Source: Halobacteriales archaeon QS_6_71_20
GTDB taxonomy: Archaea; Halobacteriota; Halobacteria; Halobacteriales; Haloferacaceae
NCBI GenBank assembly: GCA_003020945.1
Contig: PXRU01000029.1
Span: forward strand, 1 to 64,000
Reading direction: 5' to 3'
DNA: 64,000 nucleotides
Both the position numbers and the translations under genes were made by a program. The notes under the pieces were generated by a model. It was not told where the DNA came from. It ran no database searches and was given only the letters and a program-made list of their open reading frames with translations. Shown one piece after another: positions 27,282 through 35,926 of the stretch; position 1 is the stretch's first letter; every line of letters starts with the position of its first letter.

Positions 27282-28604
27282 TCACCCGTCGCCGTCGACT
27301 CGAACCGTCACCTCGCCGTCGCCGCCGTCGACGCTGGCGTTCCCCACGAACGCCTCGTCGCCCAGGAGGAGCACCACCGTCTCCTCGGAGACGCGCTCGG
27401 CGCGGACCGTCGAGGCGTCCGAGTCCCGGGCGGCCGCCCAGTCGGCCGCCGCCGCCCGGAACGCCGTCGCGTTCGCCGCGTCGTCGAACCGGAGCGCCCA
27501 CGCGTGGCCGACGCGCTCGGTCCCCTCGGCCGTCTCGTTCTCGAAGCCGACCCTGGCGTCGTTGCCCCAGCCCGCCGCGGCCGTCGCGGCGGTTGACCGG
27601 TTCAACTGCGTGCGCAGGACGACCCGCACGAACAGCTCGCCGTGGGTATCGCGGCTCCGCGGGTTCGCGGTCCAGCCGTCGCCGTCGGCGTCCGCGACCG
27701 ACAGCGACGCGACCGGCTCGCTTCCCGGCGGGAGGCCGTGGAGCAGTTCCTCGGCGGTCCGCGGCGGCTCGGCGTACACCTCCCGCACCGCGCTCGGGTC
27801 GTCGACCCGGGCGTCGACGTAGCGCGCGCCGGCGACGTACGGCGCGATCCCGAGCTTCGCCGCCGCCGAGCGGTTCCGCGCCGCCGCGGCCAGCGACCGC
27901 GCCGGCGGCTCGGCCTCGGGGACGTACCGCTCGCGGTACTCGCCCTGCACGTACGTCGCCGACCCCTCGACGATCGCCGTCCGCAGCAGTCGCCGGGCGC
28001 TCGACCCCGGCGGCGCGGCCGCCGTCCCGCGGAGTTCGTCGAACGTCCCGACTCTGAACTGGACGACGTGGACCGACTCGTGGGCCAGCGTCGACTCCGT
28101 CTCCGCGGAGTCGTTCAAGATCGCCTCGTTGACCGACACCCGCTCGGGCGAGGCGACGTACGCCGCCGCTGTGAGCGCGGAGTCGCGGTCCTCGGGCACG
28201 CTGATGCCGAGCAGGCGGTAGAACTCGGGGAACTCCCGTCCCCCGACGCTCATGCGGTCGTTCGGCCGGACGGTCACCCGCGACGGCGGCTCGACCCCCG
28301 GTCGATCCAGCATGACGGCGACCCGCGCGAACACGACCGGGTACTCGACCGGGAGGTCGCCGCCGGCGACCGCGACCTCGTAGTCGTCGGCGAGCGCCGA
28401 CGGCCCCGGCTCGGCGGACTCCCCACCTTCCGGCGTGGACTCCGGAGTCGAGTCGGGCGCGTCCGCGCCGGTCGTCGCGGCCGGAGTGACCTCGGAGGAG
28501 CCGGCACCCGCGTCCGACGCCTCGGGGGGCGCGTTCGCGGGCGCCGTGGGCGCGGCACAGCCGGCGAGGACGACGGCGACGAGCAGGAGGGCCCGAGCGA
28601 TCAC
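27282..28604 (-). CDS. Hvo_1808-like surface lipoprotein with HExxH-type motif
   Basis: 440 aa. The GTG start gives VIARALLLVAVVLAGCAAP, a Sec-type lipobox (LAGC), so the protein is probably lipid-anchored outside the cell. A Thr/Pro/Glu linker (residues 20-70) follows. The domain contains TLAHESVHVVQFRVG near residue 170: HESVH fits the HExxH zinc motif of metallopeptidases, with a possible third ligand downstream in IVEGSATYVQGEY. It resembles what is annotated as the Hvo_1808 family in haloarchaea. Peptidase activity is inferred from the motif. Confidence 0.75.
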   Translation of the reverse strand: MIARALLLVAVVLAGCAAPTAPANAPPEASDAGAGSSEVTPAATTGADAPDSTPESTPEGGESAEPGPSALADDYEVAVAGGDLPVEYPVVFARVAVMLDRPGVEPPSRVTVRPNDRMSVGGREFPEFYRLLGISVPEDRDSALTAAAYVASPERVSVNEAILNDSAETESTLAHESVHVVQFRVGTFDELRGTAAAPPGSSARRLLRTAIVEGSATYVQGEYRERYVPEAEPPARSLAAAARNRSAAAKLGIAPYVAGARYVDARVDDPSAVREVYAEPPRTAEELLHGLPPGSEPVASLSVADADGDGWTANPRSRDTHGELFVRVVLRTQLNRSTAATAAAGWGNDARVGFENETAEGTERVGHAWALRFDDAANATAFRAAAADWAAARDSDASTVRAERVSEETVVLLLGDEAFVGNASVDGGDGEVTVRVDGDG

Positions 28605-28683
28605 GCTGATTGATCCGGAGCCGGACGCAAAAGCCTTCGTTCGGTTCCAGCGGCGCTGGTTTGTCGAGCGGCCGAAGCGCCGC

Positions 28684-30933
28684 TCAGTCGAGCTCCCGAC
28701 CGATTACCCCGCGGAGGTCGCGGATCGAGGCGGCGTCGTGAGAGAGCGTCTCGCCGTCGACGGTGACCGAGAGGCGTCCGTCGGCGGTCGCCGACCCCAA
28801 CTCTTTCACGGGCGCCACGCCGTCGAACGCCTCCCTGACGGCTTCGGGGTCGATCGTCTCGATCACCGCTCGCCCCGGCGTCTCATCGAACAGCGCGAGC
28901 GCGTCGTCGATTTCGACCGCCACACCCGCCTCCTCTGTCACCATCTCCGCGAGCGTCACGGCGAGGCCGCCGTGGCTCACATCGTGTACCGCGAGCGTCG
29001 CATCGGCGTCGGCGACGGCCGCAAGCGTCTCCACGACCGCGGGCGCGTTCTCCGGCAGCGCCGGGAACCGGTCGCTCCCGCCGGCGTGTGCGAGGTATCG
29101 CGACCCGCCGAGCGCGCCGCCGGGGGCACCGACGTGGAGCAGCGTTCCCTCCCCCGAGAGCGTCGCCGGGGGTGCCGAGACGCCCGCCTTCGTGCCGACG
29201 GCGGCCAGCGTGGGCGTCGGCGGGATCGGCCCGGCGGCGGAGTCGTTGTACAGCGAGACGTTGCCGCCGACGACCGGGAGCGAGAGCGACGCACACATCT
29301 CCGCGAGCCCGTCGACGGCCACGGCGAAGCCGCCGTACACGTCGGGTTTCTCGGGATTCCCGCCGTTGAGGCAGTCGACCGCCGCCAGCGGGGTCGCCCC
29401 CTTCGCGGCGAGGTTCGTGACGGTCTCCAGCGCGACCGCCCGGGCGCCCTCGTACGGCGCGGCGGCGGTCCAGCGCGGCTCCGACCCCGACGCCACCGCG
29501 AGCCCGAGCGGCTCGCCGGACGCCGACTCCACCTCGCGGACCGCCAGCACGGCGGCGTCGTCGCCCGGCGGCACCGCCGTCCGGACGCCGACCTCGTGGT
29601 CGTACTGGCGGTACACCCAGCGCTTGCTCGCGGTGGTGGGGTCGCCGACGACCGCCTCGAACGCCGAGCCGAGCGCGTCGGGTGCGGGGTCGCCGGAGCC
29701 GTCGACCAGTGTGGGGAGGTCCCGCTCCGGCTGTGACGGCTCCGTCCGTTCGAGGTCGTTCATCGGCGCGCCGTCCGCGAGGTACTCCGCCGGGGCGTCG
29801 ACGACCGTCTCGCCCTCGAACGTGCAGACGTAGTCGCCGTCGGTCACCTCGCCGATCACCGAGCAGCCGAGGTCGAAGCGCTCGGCGAGTTCGGCGACGC
29901 GGTCGGTGTCCTCCGGCCGCACCTCGTACACCATCCGCTCCTGGCTCTCGGCCAGGAGGATCTCGGTCGCGTTCATGTTCGGCTCCCGCCGGTGGACGCG
30001 GTCGAGGGCGATCTCGGCGCCGAGCCCGCCCTTCGCGACGAGTTCGGAGGAGGCGCCGCCCAGTCCCGCGGCGCCCAGATCGCGGGCGGCCACGGGCAAT
30101 CCCTCGTCGACGAGCGCCTCGTTGCACTCGATCAGGCGCTTCTCGGCGTAGGGGTCGCCGACCTGGACGGCCGGACGGTCCTCGGTCTCGGCGTCCTCCC
30201 CGAGGTCCTCGCTGGCGAACGACGCCCCGCCGAGGCCGTCCCGACCGGTCGCGTTGCCGACGAGCACGAGCGCGTCGCCGGGCGTCTCCGCGGTCGCGGT
30301 GACGAGCCGGTCGGGCGTCGTGAGGCCGACGCAGGCGACGTTGACGAGCGGGTTCCCCTCATAGCCGTCGTCGAACGCGACCGAGCCCGCGACCGTCGGG
30401 ACGCCGATACAGTTGCCGTAGTGGCTGATCCCCTCGACGACGCCCTCGAACAGGTACTTGGAGTGCTCCCGGTCGAAGCCGCCGAAGTACAGCGAGTCCG
30501 CCAACGCGACCGGGTACGCGCCCATCGACAGCGTGTCCCGGACGATGCCGCCGACGCCCGTGGCCGCGCCGTCGAACGGGTCGACGTAGGAGGGGTGGTT
30601 GTGACTCTCGATGCCGAGCGTGGCGTACACCTCGTCGGCGCGGTCTCGGCCGCGTTCGGAGTCGGCGTCGGCCGACGACAGCGCGACGACGGCGGCGTCG
30701 TCGCCGGGGCCGACCACGACCGGCTCCCACGGGTCGCCCCGTTCCCCGTGTCCGTCCGAGGCGCTTCGCGCCTCGCTCTCGCTCTCGCTCTCGAACGCCG
30801 ACAGCAGCGGACGCGACGAGCGGTACGCGCAGTGCTCGCTCCAGAGGTTCTCGAACAGCGCTCGTTCCGCCTCGCTCGGTTCGCGGCCGAGTTCGGCGCG
30901 GATCAGTTTCTCGTCCGCGGGTGCGAGACTCAT
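28684..30933 (-). CDS. purL: Phosphoribosylformylglycinamidine synthase subunit PurL
   Basis: 749-aa small-type PurL, which with PurQ and PurS turns FGAR into FGAM in purine synthesis. Landmarks: [15 protein letters not shown] (near 28), [20 protein letters not shown] (near 110), GVGGIVRD, the second-half VGGNVSLYN and [14 protein letters not shown]. An unusual low-complexity insert ([16 protein letters not shown]) breaks the region after SAFE near residues 46-65. ATG at 30933, with an AT-rich TATA-like element about 20-28 nt upstream. First gene left of the cas locus, transcribed away from it. Confidence 0.96.
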   Translation of the reverse strand: MSLAPADEKLIRAELGREPSEAERALFENLWSEHCAYRSSRPLLSAFESESESEARSASDGHGERGDPWEPVVVGPGDDAAVVALSSADADSERGRDRADEVYATLGIESHNHPSYVDPFDGAATGVGGIVRDTLSMGAYPVALADSLYFGGFDREHSKYLFEGVVEGISHYGNCIGVPTVAGSVAFDDGYEGNPLVNVACVGLTTPDRLVTATAETPGDALVLVGNATGRDGLGGASFASEDLGEDAETEDRPAVQVGDPYAEKRLIECNEALVDEGLPVAARDLGAAGLGGASSELVAKGGLGAEIALDRVHRREPNMNATEILLAESQERMVYEVRPEDTDRVAELAERFDLGCSVIGEVTDGDYVCTFEGETVVDAPAEYLADGAPMNDLERTEPSQPERDLPTLVDGSGDPAPDALGSAFEAVVGDPTTASKRWVYRQYDHEVGVRTAVPPGDDAAVLAVREVESASGEPLGLAVASGSEPRWTAAAPYEGARAVALETVTNLAAKGATPLAAVDCLNGGNPEKPDVYGGFAVAVDGLAEMCASLSLPVVGGNVSLYNDSAAGPIPPTPTLAAVGTKAGVSAPPATLSGEGTLLHVGAPGGALGGSRYLAHAGGSDRFPALPENAPAVVETLAAVADADATLAVHDVSHGGLAVTLAEMVTEEAGVAVEIDDALALFDETPGRAVIETIDPEAVREAFDGVAPVKELGSATADGRLSVTVDGETLSHDAASIRDLRGVIGRELD

Positions 30934-31276
30934 TCACCTCTATGACTATGTCGAGGCGTTATGTGCGTTTCCATAGGCACGAACATGCATCCCGACAGGT
31001 TATCAGCATTTCAATATCCCGATGGATACCGCCGAATATCGTCGCGGTTTGAGACCCTACTTGCCTCGTAATATGCCATGACGACCGAAGTTCGAATGAC
31101 GCTACCTCGTCCCCGGTCAAGTTTGGGTCAGCGTTTCATTGTCTACAGGGGCATTTCGCATCAAGGAATCCGATGTTCGAGCACGGGAGTAGAGACCGGT
31201 GTTGAGTCGTTTCGGTTTATCGGCTGTTCTTTTACCCCGCCGATTCATTTACTACTGACCGTAGCGTGCTCAGTGA
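30934..31276. other. AT-richer intergenic region between purL and the cas locus
   Basis: About 340 bp of visibly lower GC than the flanks, without a credible gene. It should contain the purL promoter (minus strand, left end). Towards the right end there are TATA-like stretches on the + strand (TTCTTTTACC near 31227 and ATTCATTTAC near 31244) that could start a transcript into the creT-like interval. Nothing else recognised. Confidence 0.4.
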
Positions 31277-31301
31277 TTCATCTACTTCTACCGTAATAGC
31301 C
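31277..31301 (+). promoter_or_regulatory. Predicted CreA/Cascade target: TTC PAM plus seed match
   Basis: TTC at 31277-31279 is followed by ATCTACT (31280-31286), identical to the first 7 nt of the pseudo-spacer at 31639. After 4 nt here versus 5 nt there, a further 11 nt (CCGTAATAGCC) are also identical. TTC is the established type I-B interference PAM in haloarchaea. A PAM plus seed with incomplete pairing is what lets CreA-loaded Cascade bind and repress the creT promoter without cutting. TATA-like boxes lie on both sides (31244 region and CTTATTA at 31317), so which one drives creT is unresolved. Confidence 0.7.
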
Positions 31302-31325
31302 GTGATCTTCGTCACACTTATTACG

Positions 31326-31502
31326 ATGCCGATTGATAGGGACATCGAGCGCTAAACCCAGCACACGCACCCGTCGACCGTGGCAGGATAACGGGTGCGT
31401 GTGCAACGGCGCTCATCGAGCGGGCGCGCTCCCGTCGACGAGCATCGTAGCTTGTACGGCTGGAGTAATATGCGTACCGCTCAGCAAGAGTGGCAACCAT
31501 GA
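31326..31502 (+). ncRNA. Candidate CreT-like toxin RNA region (boundaries uncertain)
   Basis: The interval between the predicted target and the creA promoter is where the toxin should lie. It has three features. A 9-codon mini-ORF (31326-31355, MPIDRDIER, with one rare AGG codon). A perfect 14-bp inverted repeat, 31361-31374 with 31391-31404 (GCACACGCACCCGT and its complement), around a 16-nt loop. A 10-codon mini-ORF (31470-31502, MRTAQQEWQP) with GGAG four bases before its ATG. None has the tandem AGA or AUA codons of known CreT toxins. The strong stem-loop or the mini-ORFs are candidates only. Confidence 0.4.
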
Positions 31503-31561
31503 AATCCCAGCATATACGGACCGAAGATGGGGAGTCGCGGCGAACAGCGTTGGAAAACCAC

Positions 31562-31567
31562 TATATT
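31562..31567 (+). promoter_or_regulatory. TATA box of the creA-like RNA
   Basis: TATATT preceded by C and followed by C is a strong archaeal TATA element 42-47 nt before the first degenerate repeat. It predicts a transcript start near 31590, just upstream of that repeat. Confidence 0.55.
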
Positions 31568-31589
31568 CGAAGCCGACAGATCTCCCTCC

Positions 31590-31702
31590 GCGGGGAACAG
31601 ACACGCGGACTCGAGATGAACCCTGTCGGGGTTGAAGCATCTACTGCTCTCCGTAATAGCCAACCGCCAAACCTTTCAGCCGAACCCTCCGAGGGTTCTT
31701 CA
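31590..31702 (+). ncRNA. creA: CreA-like antitoxin RNA: degenerate repeat, pseudo-spacer, degenerate repeat
   Basis: Two decayed copies of the array repeat flank a 34-nt pseudo-spacer (31639-31672). The first (31609-31638) matches the array repeat at 21 of 30 positions and keeps GTTGAAGC, the 8-nt crRNA 5' handle. The second (31673-31702) matches at 18 of 30 and keeps the Cas6 hairpin as GAACCCT-CCG-AGGGTTC, whose stem is extended by paired changes. In haloarchaeal CreTA modules CreA is exactly such a minimal CRISPR, processed by Cas6 into a guide that makes Cascade repress the toxin creT. It ends 80 bp before cas6. The 5' end is inferred from the TATA box. Confidence 0.75.
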
Positions 31703-31724
31703 CTTTCGTTCCGGTCTCACCACG

Positions 31725-31732
31725 TTTATGTA
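31725..31732 (+). promoter_or_regulatory. TATA-like element of the cas operon
   Basis: TTTATGTA sits 51-58 nt upstream of the cas6 GTG and just after the second degenerate repeat; a start near 31757 would leave a leader of about 25 nt. Positional inference. Confidence 0.45.
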
Positions 31733-31782
31733 ACAGCCACGGCACGGACATCGCATATCGTGTCAACGGATGGTGACTCTCC

Positions 31783-32604
31783 GTGCGCATCGTAGCCAGG
31801 CTCCGCGCCAGGGCCGACGCGGCGTACTTGACGGACTATCACGCGGCGGCCAGGGCCAGGATCTGGAATGCGCTCGCGGGGACCGCGTACGAGGGATCGC
31901 ACGACGACAACGACCCGCCGGGGTTCGTCTTCTCGAACCCCTTCCCGCCGAGGGACATGGAGGAGGGCGACCGACGGACGCTGTTGATCTCCGCGCCGGA
32001 CGAGCAGCTTCTGGTGCCCGTCGCCGAGGACCTCCAGGACGACCCCGAACTGAACCTCAAGCAGATGCCGTTCTCGGTCGAGGGCCTGTCGGTCATCCAC
32101 CCCGACGTGGGCGAGCCGGGCTCCTCGGGCGTCATCGAGACCGGAACGGGACTTCTGGTTCGGATCCCGCCCTGGCGGTGCGACGACTACGGCATCGAAC
32201 ATCCTCAGGGAGCGGACGGCGACACGGCGGTGTACTGGCGGCCGACCCATGGGATCGAGCCGCTACGCGAGCAGGTCGAGAACAACCTCGACCGGAAACA
32301 CGACCTGTTCGCTCACGACACCCTTCCCGGGCCGAGCGACCGGCCGGGAGCCCTCTTCGACGGCTACGAGCTGTTGAAGACGTTCGCCGTTCCGGTGCAG
32401 GTCACCGAGAACCAGGAGCTGACCTACGTACTGAACAAGTTCCGCCTCAGCTACGAGGTCCGCGACGACCACCACCGCCGACACCTGAACCTCGCGCTCG
32501 ACTGCGGCCTGGGCGAGCGCAACGCTTTGGGCCTGGGGTTTCTCAACCTCGACGAGAAGTACGGCCCCTACGGCGAGCCGGCTCCGGAGGTGCACGCCGG
32601 ATGA
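31783..32604 (+). CDS. cas6: CRISPR-associated endoribonuclease Cas6
   Basis: 273 aa. Cas6 cuts the repeat RNA of pre-crRNA and stays in haloarchaeal type I-B Cascade. N-terminal RAMP fold: MRIVARLRARADAAYLTDYH and VFSNPFPPRDMEEGDRRTLL. The C-terminal Gly-rich loop is GLGERNALGLGFLNLDEKYG (about 244-263), typical of Cas6. The GTG at 31783 starts it; the stop overlaps the cas8 ATG (ATGA). First gene of the operon and also the enzyme that would process the CreA-like RNA just upstream. Confidence 0.93.
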   Translation: MRIVARLRARADAAYLTDYHAAARARIWNALAGTAYEGSHDDNDPPGFVFSNPFPPRDMEEGDRRTLLISAPDEQLLVPVAEDLQDDPELNLKQMPFSVEGLSVIHPDVGEPGSSGVIETGTGLLVRIPPWRCDDYGIEHPQGADGDTAVYWRPTHGIEPLREQVENNLDRKHDLFAHDTLPGPSDRPGALFDGYELLKTFAVPVQVTENQELTYVLNKFRLSYEVRDDHHRRHLNLALDCGLGERNALGLGFLNLDEKYGPYGEPAPEVHAG

Positions 32605-34799
32605 GTCTCCTGCCGGAGCCACACGAGTTCAACCAGGACCACGACGACGACGAGGCGCTCGCCGAGCAGCTCCCGGACAGGCCGATCACGTCGCTCCGGG
32701 ACGTCCAGTACGTCTACGGGCGACTCTACACCCTGGCTACCGCCGGCGGCGGGGAGTTCGCGGCGTATCTCACGCCCGAGAAGTCGACGGACCTGTTCGA
32801 CGAACCCGAGAGCCTGCTGTTCCTCAACGTGGATCTGACCGGCGACGAGCCCCGTCTCGACCCGGACGACCCGGTTGACGTGAAACAGTACGGCGAGGAC
32901 CTGGTCGGCCCCGTCGCCCACTCGTGGTTCGACGCGGCACGCGGCTTCGACCACAGCATCACACACCGGACGGGACGGAACAAGGAACCGGAGAAGGTCG
33001 CGGAGTACCTCCACGAGCGCCTGACCGCGTGGGCGGCCGACGAGACGATCCGGGAAGCGGCCGCCGACCACGAGGACGGCTGGATCGTCGAGGCGTTGGC
33101 CGACTTAGGCGAGCGGGAGGGGATCGGCGGGCGGATCGAAGCGGCCGTCGCCGACCTCCTCGACGGCACGACGACCGCGCTGACGACGGTACGGGTCAAG
33201 CTCGACGTCGACGGAGACTACGAGTTCCCCGGCGCCTGCGGGAGCACGGTGTTCGACGAGGCCATGCGCGCCCGCAAGCGCTCGAAGCTCGTCTCGAAGG
33301 GAGAGGCCACCGATTCGGCCGGTCGGGCGACCGACCTGGTCACCGGCGCCGAGGGGCGGACCGTCGGGACCGCGGAGGACCCGCTGAACTACTTCCTCGG
33401 CAAGCAGCTGGAGACGTTCCCCGGGTTCGATCCCGACCAGGCCTGGCGGACACACCCCGTCTCCGAGGACGTGGCGGTGACGCTGATGAACGCGTCCACG
33501 TTCGTCGACGCCTGTGACTACTATACGATGGGGGCGAACGTCTACTACCTGCCGTACTTCTTCGGACGGCTCTCGGCGCAGGACGCTCGGGACCTCTACG
33601 GGCTCCTGTACGACCTGATCAATCGGGACGAGGAAATGAGTCCACTGCAGGAGACGTACCGGAAGTACCAGGACACGCCGAGGTACCGCGCCCTGGGCGA
33701 GCGGTTCCGGTTCTACGTCGCCGCGGTGATGGAACACCAGACCAAGCGCTTCGACGTGTTCGGCGACAGCCTGGACGGCACGCTGCTCTCGCCGGTGGAG
33801 CTGACCAGGGCGCATCGAGACGTCCTCCGGTCGTGGTACTTCGACGCCGACGGCGACGGGAACCTGCCACATCCCCGGGTCCGCCCGGCGTTTCCCACGC
33901 CGGAGAACTGGGACATCTTCGTGCCGGACGAGGGCCTGCTCGTGAGCACGCTCGCGACGGGGTGGTACTTCGAGCAGACCTTCGGTCCGCAGGACGACGA
34001 CGACGCGTCCGCGGACGACTACCGCATCCGGGCGCTCGTAGCCGCCCTGAGCGGCGAGCCGCTGAGCGCGGAGGCGGTCCTGACGGAGTACGTCGACCGC
34101 CTGCTGGAGGACGAGGGCGAGGAGTTCCCGAGCTTCCGCGTCGCCGCACAGTTCGCACAGCTTTCCGCGCTCGCCGCCGCCGACCTGCTCGACGGTCGGG
34201 GAGCGTACGAATCGATCGCCGAGAGCCCGAGATCCCTCTCGGCTGACCACACGCCGACCGACGCCATGACACAGGACACGACAGCCCGGACCGACGGCGG
34301 CAGCGCCGCCGCGGCCAGGGAGACGAAGCTCGCACAGTTCCTCGAAGACACGCCCGCGCTCTCCAAGGAAAACCCCGAACGCCGGGGAAGCTTCCTGCTC
34401 GGCGCGCTGGTGGGCCAGGTGACCGGCTACCAGCAGGTGAGCGAGGGTCGGTCGACCACGATGGTCGACCAGTACCCCATCAAGGCGATCACCGAGTCGA
34501 AGCTCAAGCGTCTGGCCAGCGACGTGCTCGACAAGAACGTCGTCTACTCCCGGGAACGGGGGCTCCCGTCGACGATGTACGGCGAGGTGGTCGACCGGCT
34601 GGTCGAGACGCTCCCGCGGATCGACATCGATGACGACTGGGAGCTCGACACGACCGACCTCCGGTTCTACTACGCGCTCGGTGTCGCCTACGGGATGAAC
34701 AACTGGACCACCGGCGACGAGGACGAGGAGGACGACGAGCAGTCGATCGACGAGACGCCCGCCGACCGGCCTGCGGCCACCAGCGAGGACATCCAATGA
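32601..34799 (+). CDS. cas8b: Type I-B Cascade large subunit Cas8b (Csh1)
   Basis: 732 aa. Haloarchaeal Cas8b/Csh1, the PAM-recognising large subunit of Cascade. Recognised from position between cas6 and cas7, length, and family-like blocks such as DVQYVYGRLYTLATAGGGEF near residue 35, FLGKQLETFPGFDPDQAW near 265, YYLPYFFGRLSAQDARDLYG near 315 and FLLGALVGQVTGYQQ near 595, with a conserved C-terminal helical part. Highly acidic insertions (DDDDASADD near 465; an Asp/Glu tail near 710) are halophilic features. ATGA overlaps at both ends. Confidence 0.92.
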   Translation: MSLLPEPHEFNQDHDDDEALAEQLPDRPITSLRDVQYVYGRLYTLATAGGGEFAAYLTPEKSTDLFDEPESLLFLNVDLTGDEPRLDPDDPVDVKQYGEDLVGPVAHSWFDAARGFDHSITHRTGRNKEPEKVAEYLHERLTAWAADETIREAAADHEDGWIVEALADLGEREGIGGRIEAAVADLLDGTTTALTTVRVKLDVDGDYEFPGACGSTVFDEAMRARKRSKLVSKGEATDSAGRATDLVTGAEGRTVGTAEDPLNYFLGKQLETFPGFDPDQAWRTHPVSEDVAVTLMNASTFVDACDYYTMGANVYYLPYFFGRLSAQDARDLYGLLYDLINRDEEMSPLQETYRKYQDTPRYRALGERFRFYVAAVMEHQTKRFDVFGDSLDGTLLSPVELTRAHRDVLRSWYFDADGDGNLPHPRVRPAFPTPENWDIFVPDEGLLVSTLATGWYFEQTFGPQDDDDASADDYRIRALVAALSGEPLSAEAVLTEYVDRLLEDEGEEFPSFRVAAQFAQLSALAAADLLDGRGAYESIAESPRSLSADHTPTDAMTQDTTARTDGGSAAAARETKLAQFLEDTPALSKENPERRGSFLLGALVGQVTGYQQVSEGRSTTMVDQYPIKAITESKLKRLASDVLDKNVVYSRERGLPSTMYGEVVDRLVETLPRIDIDDDWELDTTDLRFYYALGVAYGMNNWTTGDEDEEDDEQSIDETPADRPAATSEDIQ

Positions 34800-35926
34800 C
34801 GACAGACGCCTACGACGACGACAGCTACGACCCCGTGACGAACCGATCCGAGATCGTCTTCTGTTACGACGCGGTCGACGCCAACCCCAACGGGAATCCG
34901 CTCAGCGGGGCGAACCGCCCGCGCATCGATCCCGAGACGCGGGAGGCCATCGTGACCGACGTCCGTCTGAAGCGCTATCTCCGCGACCAGCTCGACGACG
35001 ACGGTCACGGCGTCTACGTCCGGAACGTCAAAAACGAGGAGGGGATGCAGTCCTCCCGGGAGCAGCTCCTGGCGGACCGTCTGCGGGATCTCGATCCCGA
35101 TGACTGGGATCTCGGCGACCTGGACGACGAGGCGGAGGCCGAGCTTCGGGAGTTCGTTCTCGGAGACTTCCTGGACCACAGCGCCGACGTTCGCTACTTC
35201 GGAGCGACGATGAGCGTCGACATGAAGGGGAGCTACGAGGGGTTCGAGGACTACCTGCCGGACCACTTCACCGGCCCGGTGCAGTTCTCCCCGGGCAAGA
35301 GTCTCCACCCCGTGACCGAGAACGAGGAGTACAACAGCCTGACTAGCGTCATCGCCACCGGCGAGGGGAAAGAACAGGGCGGGTTCGACCTCGACGACCA
35401 TCGGATCCAGTACGGCTTCATCGGCTTTCACGGCCTCGTGGACGAGCACGGAGCGGCCGACACCAAGCTCTCCGCCGGGGACGTGAAACGCCTGGACACC
35501 CTGGCCTGGCGCGCGATCAAGAACCAGACCATCAGCAGGAGCAAAGTCGGCCAGGAGCCCAGGCTCTACCTCAGGGTCGAATACGCTGACGAGAGCTTCC
35601 ACCTCGGCGGGCTCACCCGAGACCTGGCGATGGACCGGGACGCCTCCGCTCCGGCCGACGAGCTGCGAACGATCCGGGACTTCACCCTCGACGCGACGGC
35701 GTTGATCGAGCGCCTGAGTCGACACGCCGACCGCGTGTCCACGGTTCGCGTGGTCGCCAGCGACGTGCTCGAGGTGACGGTCGGCGACGAGACCCACACC
35801 GCCGGCGACGATCTCGATTCACACGGCTTCTACGACGCCCTCAGGGAGGCAGTCGGTGACGAAGCCGTCGAGGTCGTGGACGTGTACGGAGAGGCCGGAC
35901 GGACGATGCCCGTGAACTCCGAGTGA
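34796..35926 (+). CDS. cas7: Type I-B Cascade backbone subunit Cas7 (Csh2)
   Basis: 376-aa RAMP protein that coats the crRNA spacer. The N-terminal family block VFCYDAVDANPNGNPLSGAN (near residue 21) and RPRIDPETREAIVTDVRLKR are hallmarks of Csh2/DevR-type Cas7; RYFGATMSVD (near 137), GPVQFSPGKSLHPV and IQYGFIGFHGLVDEHGA follow. The ATG overlaps the cas8b stop (ATGA), and the stop overlaps the cas5 start, so subunits are translationally coupled. Confidence 0.95.
   Translation: MTTDAYDDDSYDPVTNRSEIVFCYDAVDANPNGNPLSGANRPRIDPETREAIVTDVRLKRYLRDQLDDDGHGVYVRNVKNEEGMQSSREQLLADRLRDLDPDDWDLGDLDDEAEAELREFVLGDFLDHSADVRYFGATMSVDMKGSYEGFEDYLPDHFTGPVQFSPGKSLHPVTENEEYNSLTSVIATGEGKEQGGFDLDDHRIQYGFIGFHGLVDEHGAADTKLSAGDVKRLDTLAWRAIKNQTISRSKVGQEPRLYLRVEYADESFHLGGLTRDLAMDRDASAPADELRTIRDFTLDATALIERLSRHADRVSTVRVVASDVLEVTVGDETHTAGDDLDSHGFYDALREAVGDEAVEVVDVYGEAGRTMPVNSE

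Noticed and set aside
31340-31390. Tandem rare codons AGG-ATA at 31385-31390 as a CreT toxin ORF
   Set aside because: No ATG, GTG or TTG precedes them in frame after the stop at 31337.
31499-31795. An about 98-codon frame MKSQHIRTEDGESRR over the creA-like RNA
   Set aside because: It crosses both degenerate repeats and the cas6 start, has no domain and no Shine-Dalgarno; the RNA features explain the sequence better. Its ATG does overlap the preceding mini-ORF stop, so I note it.
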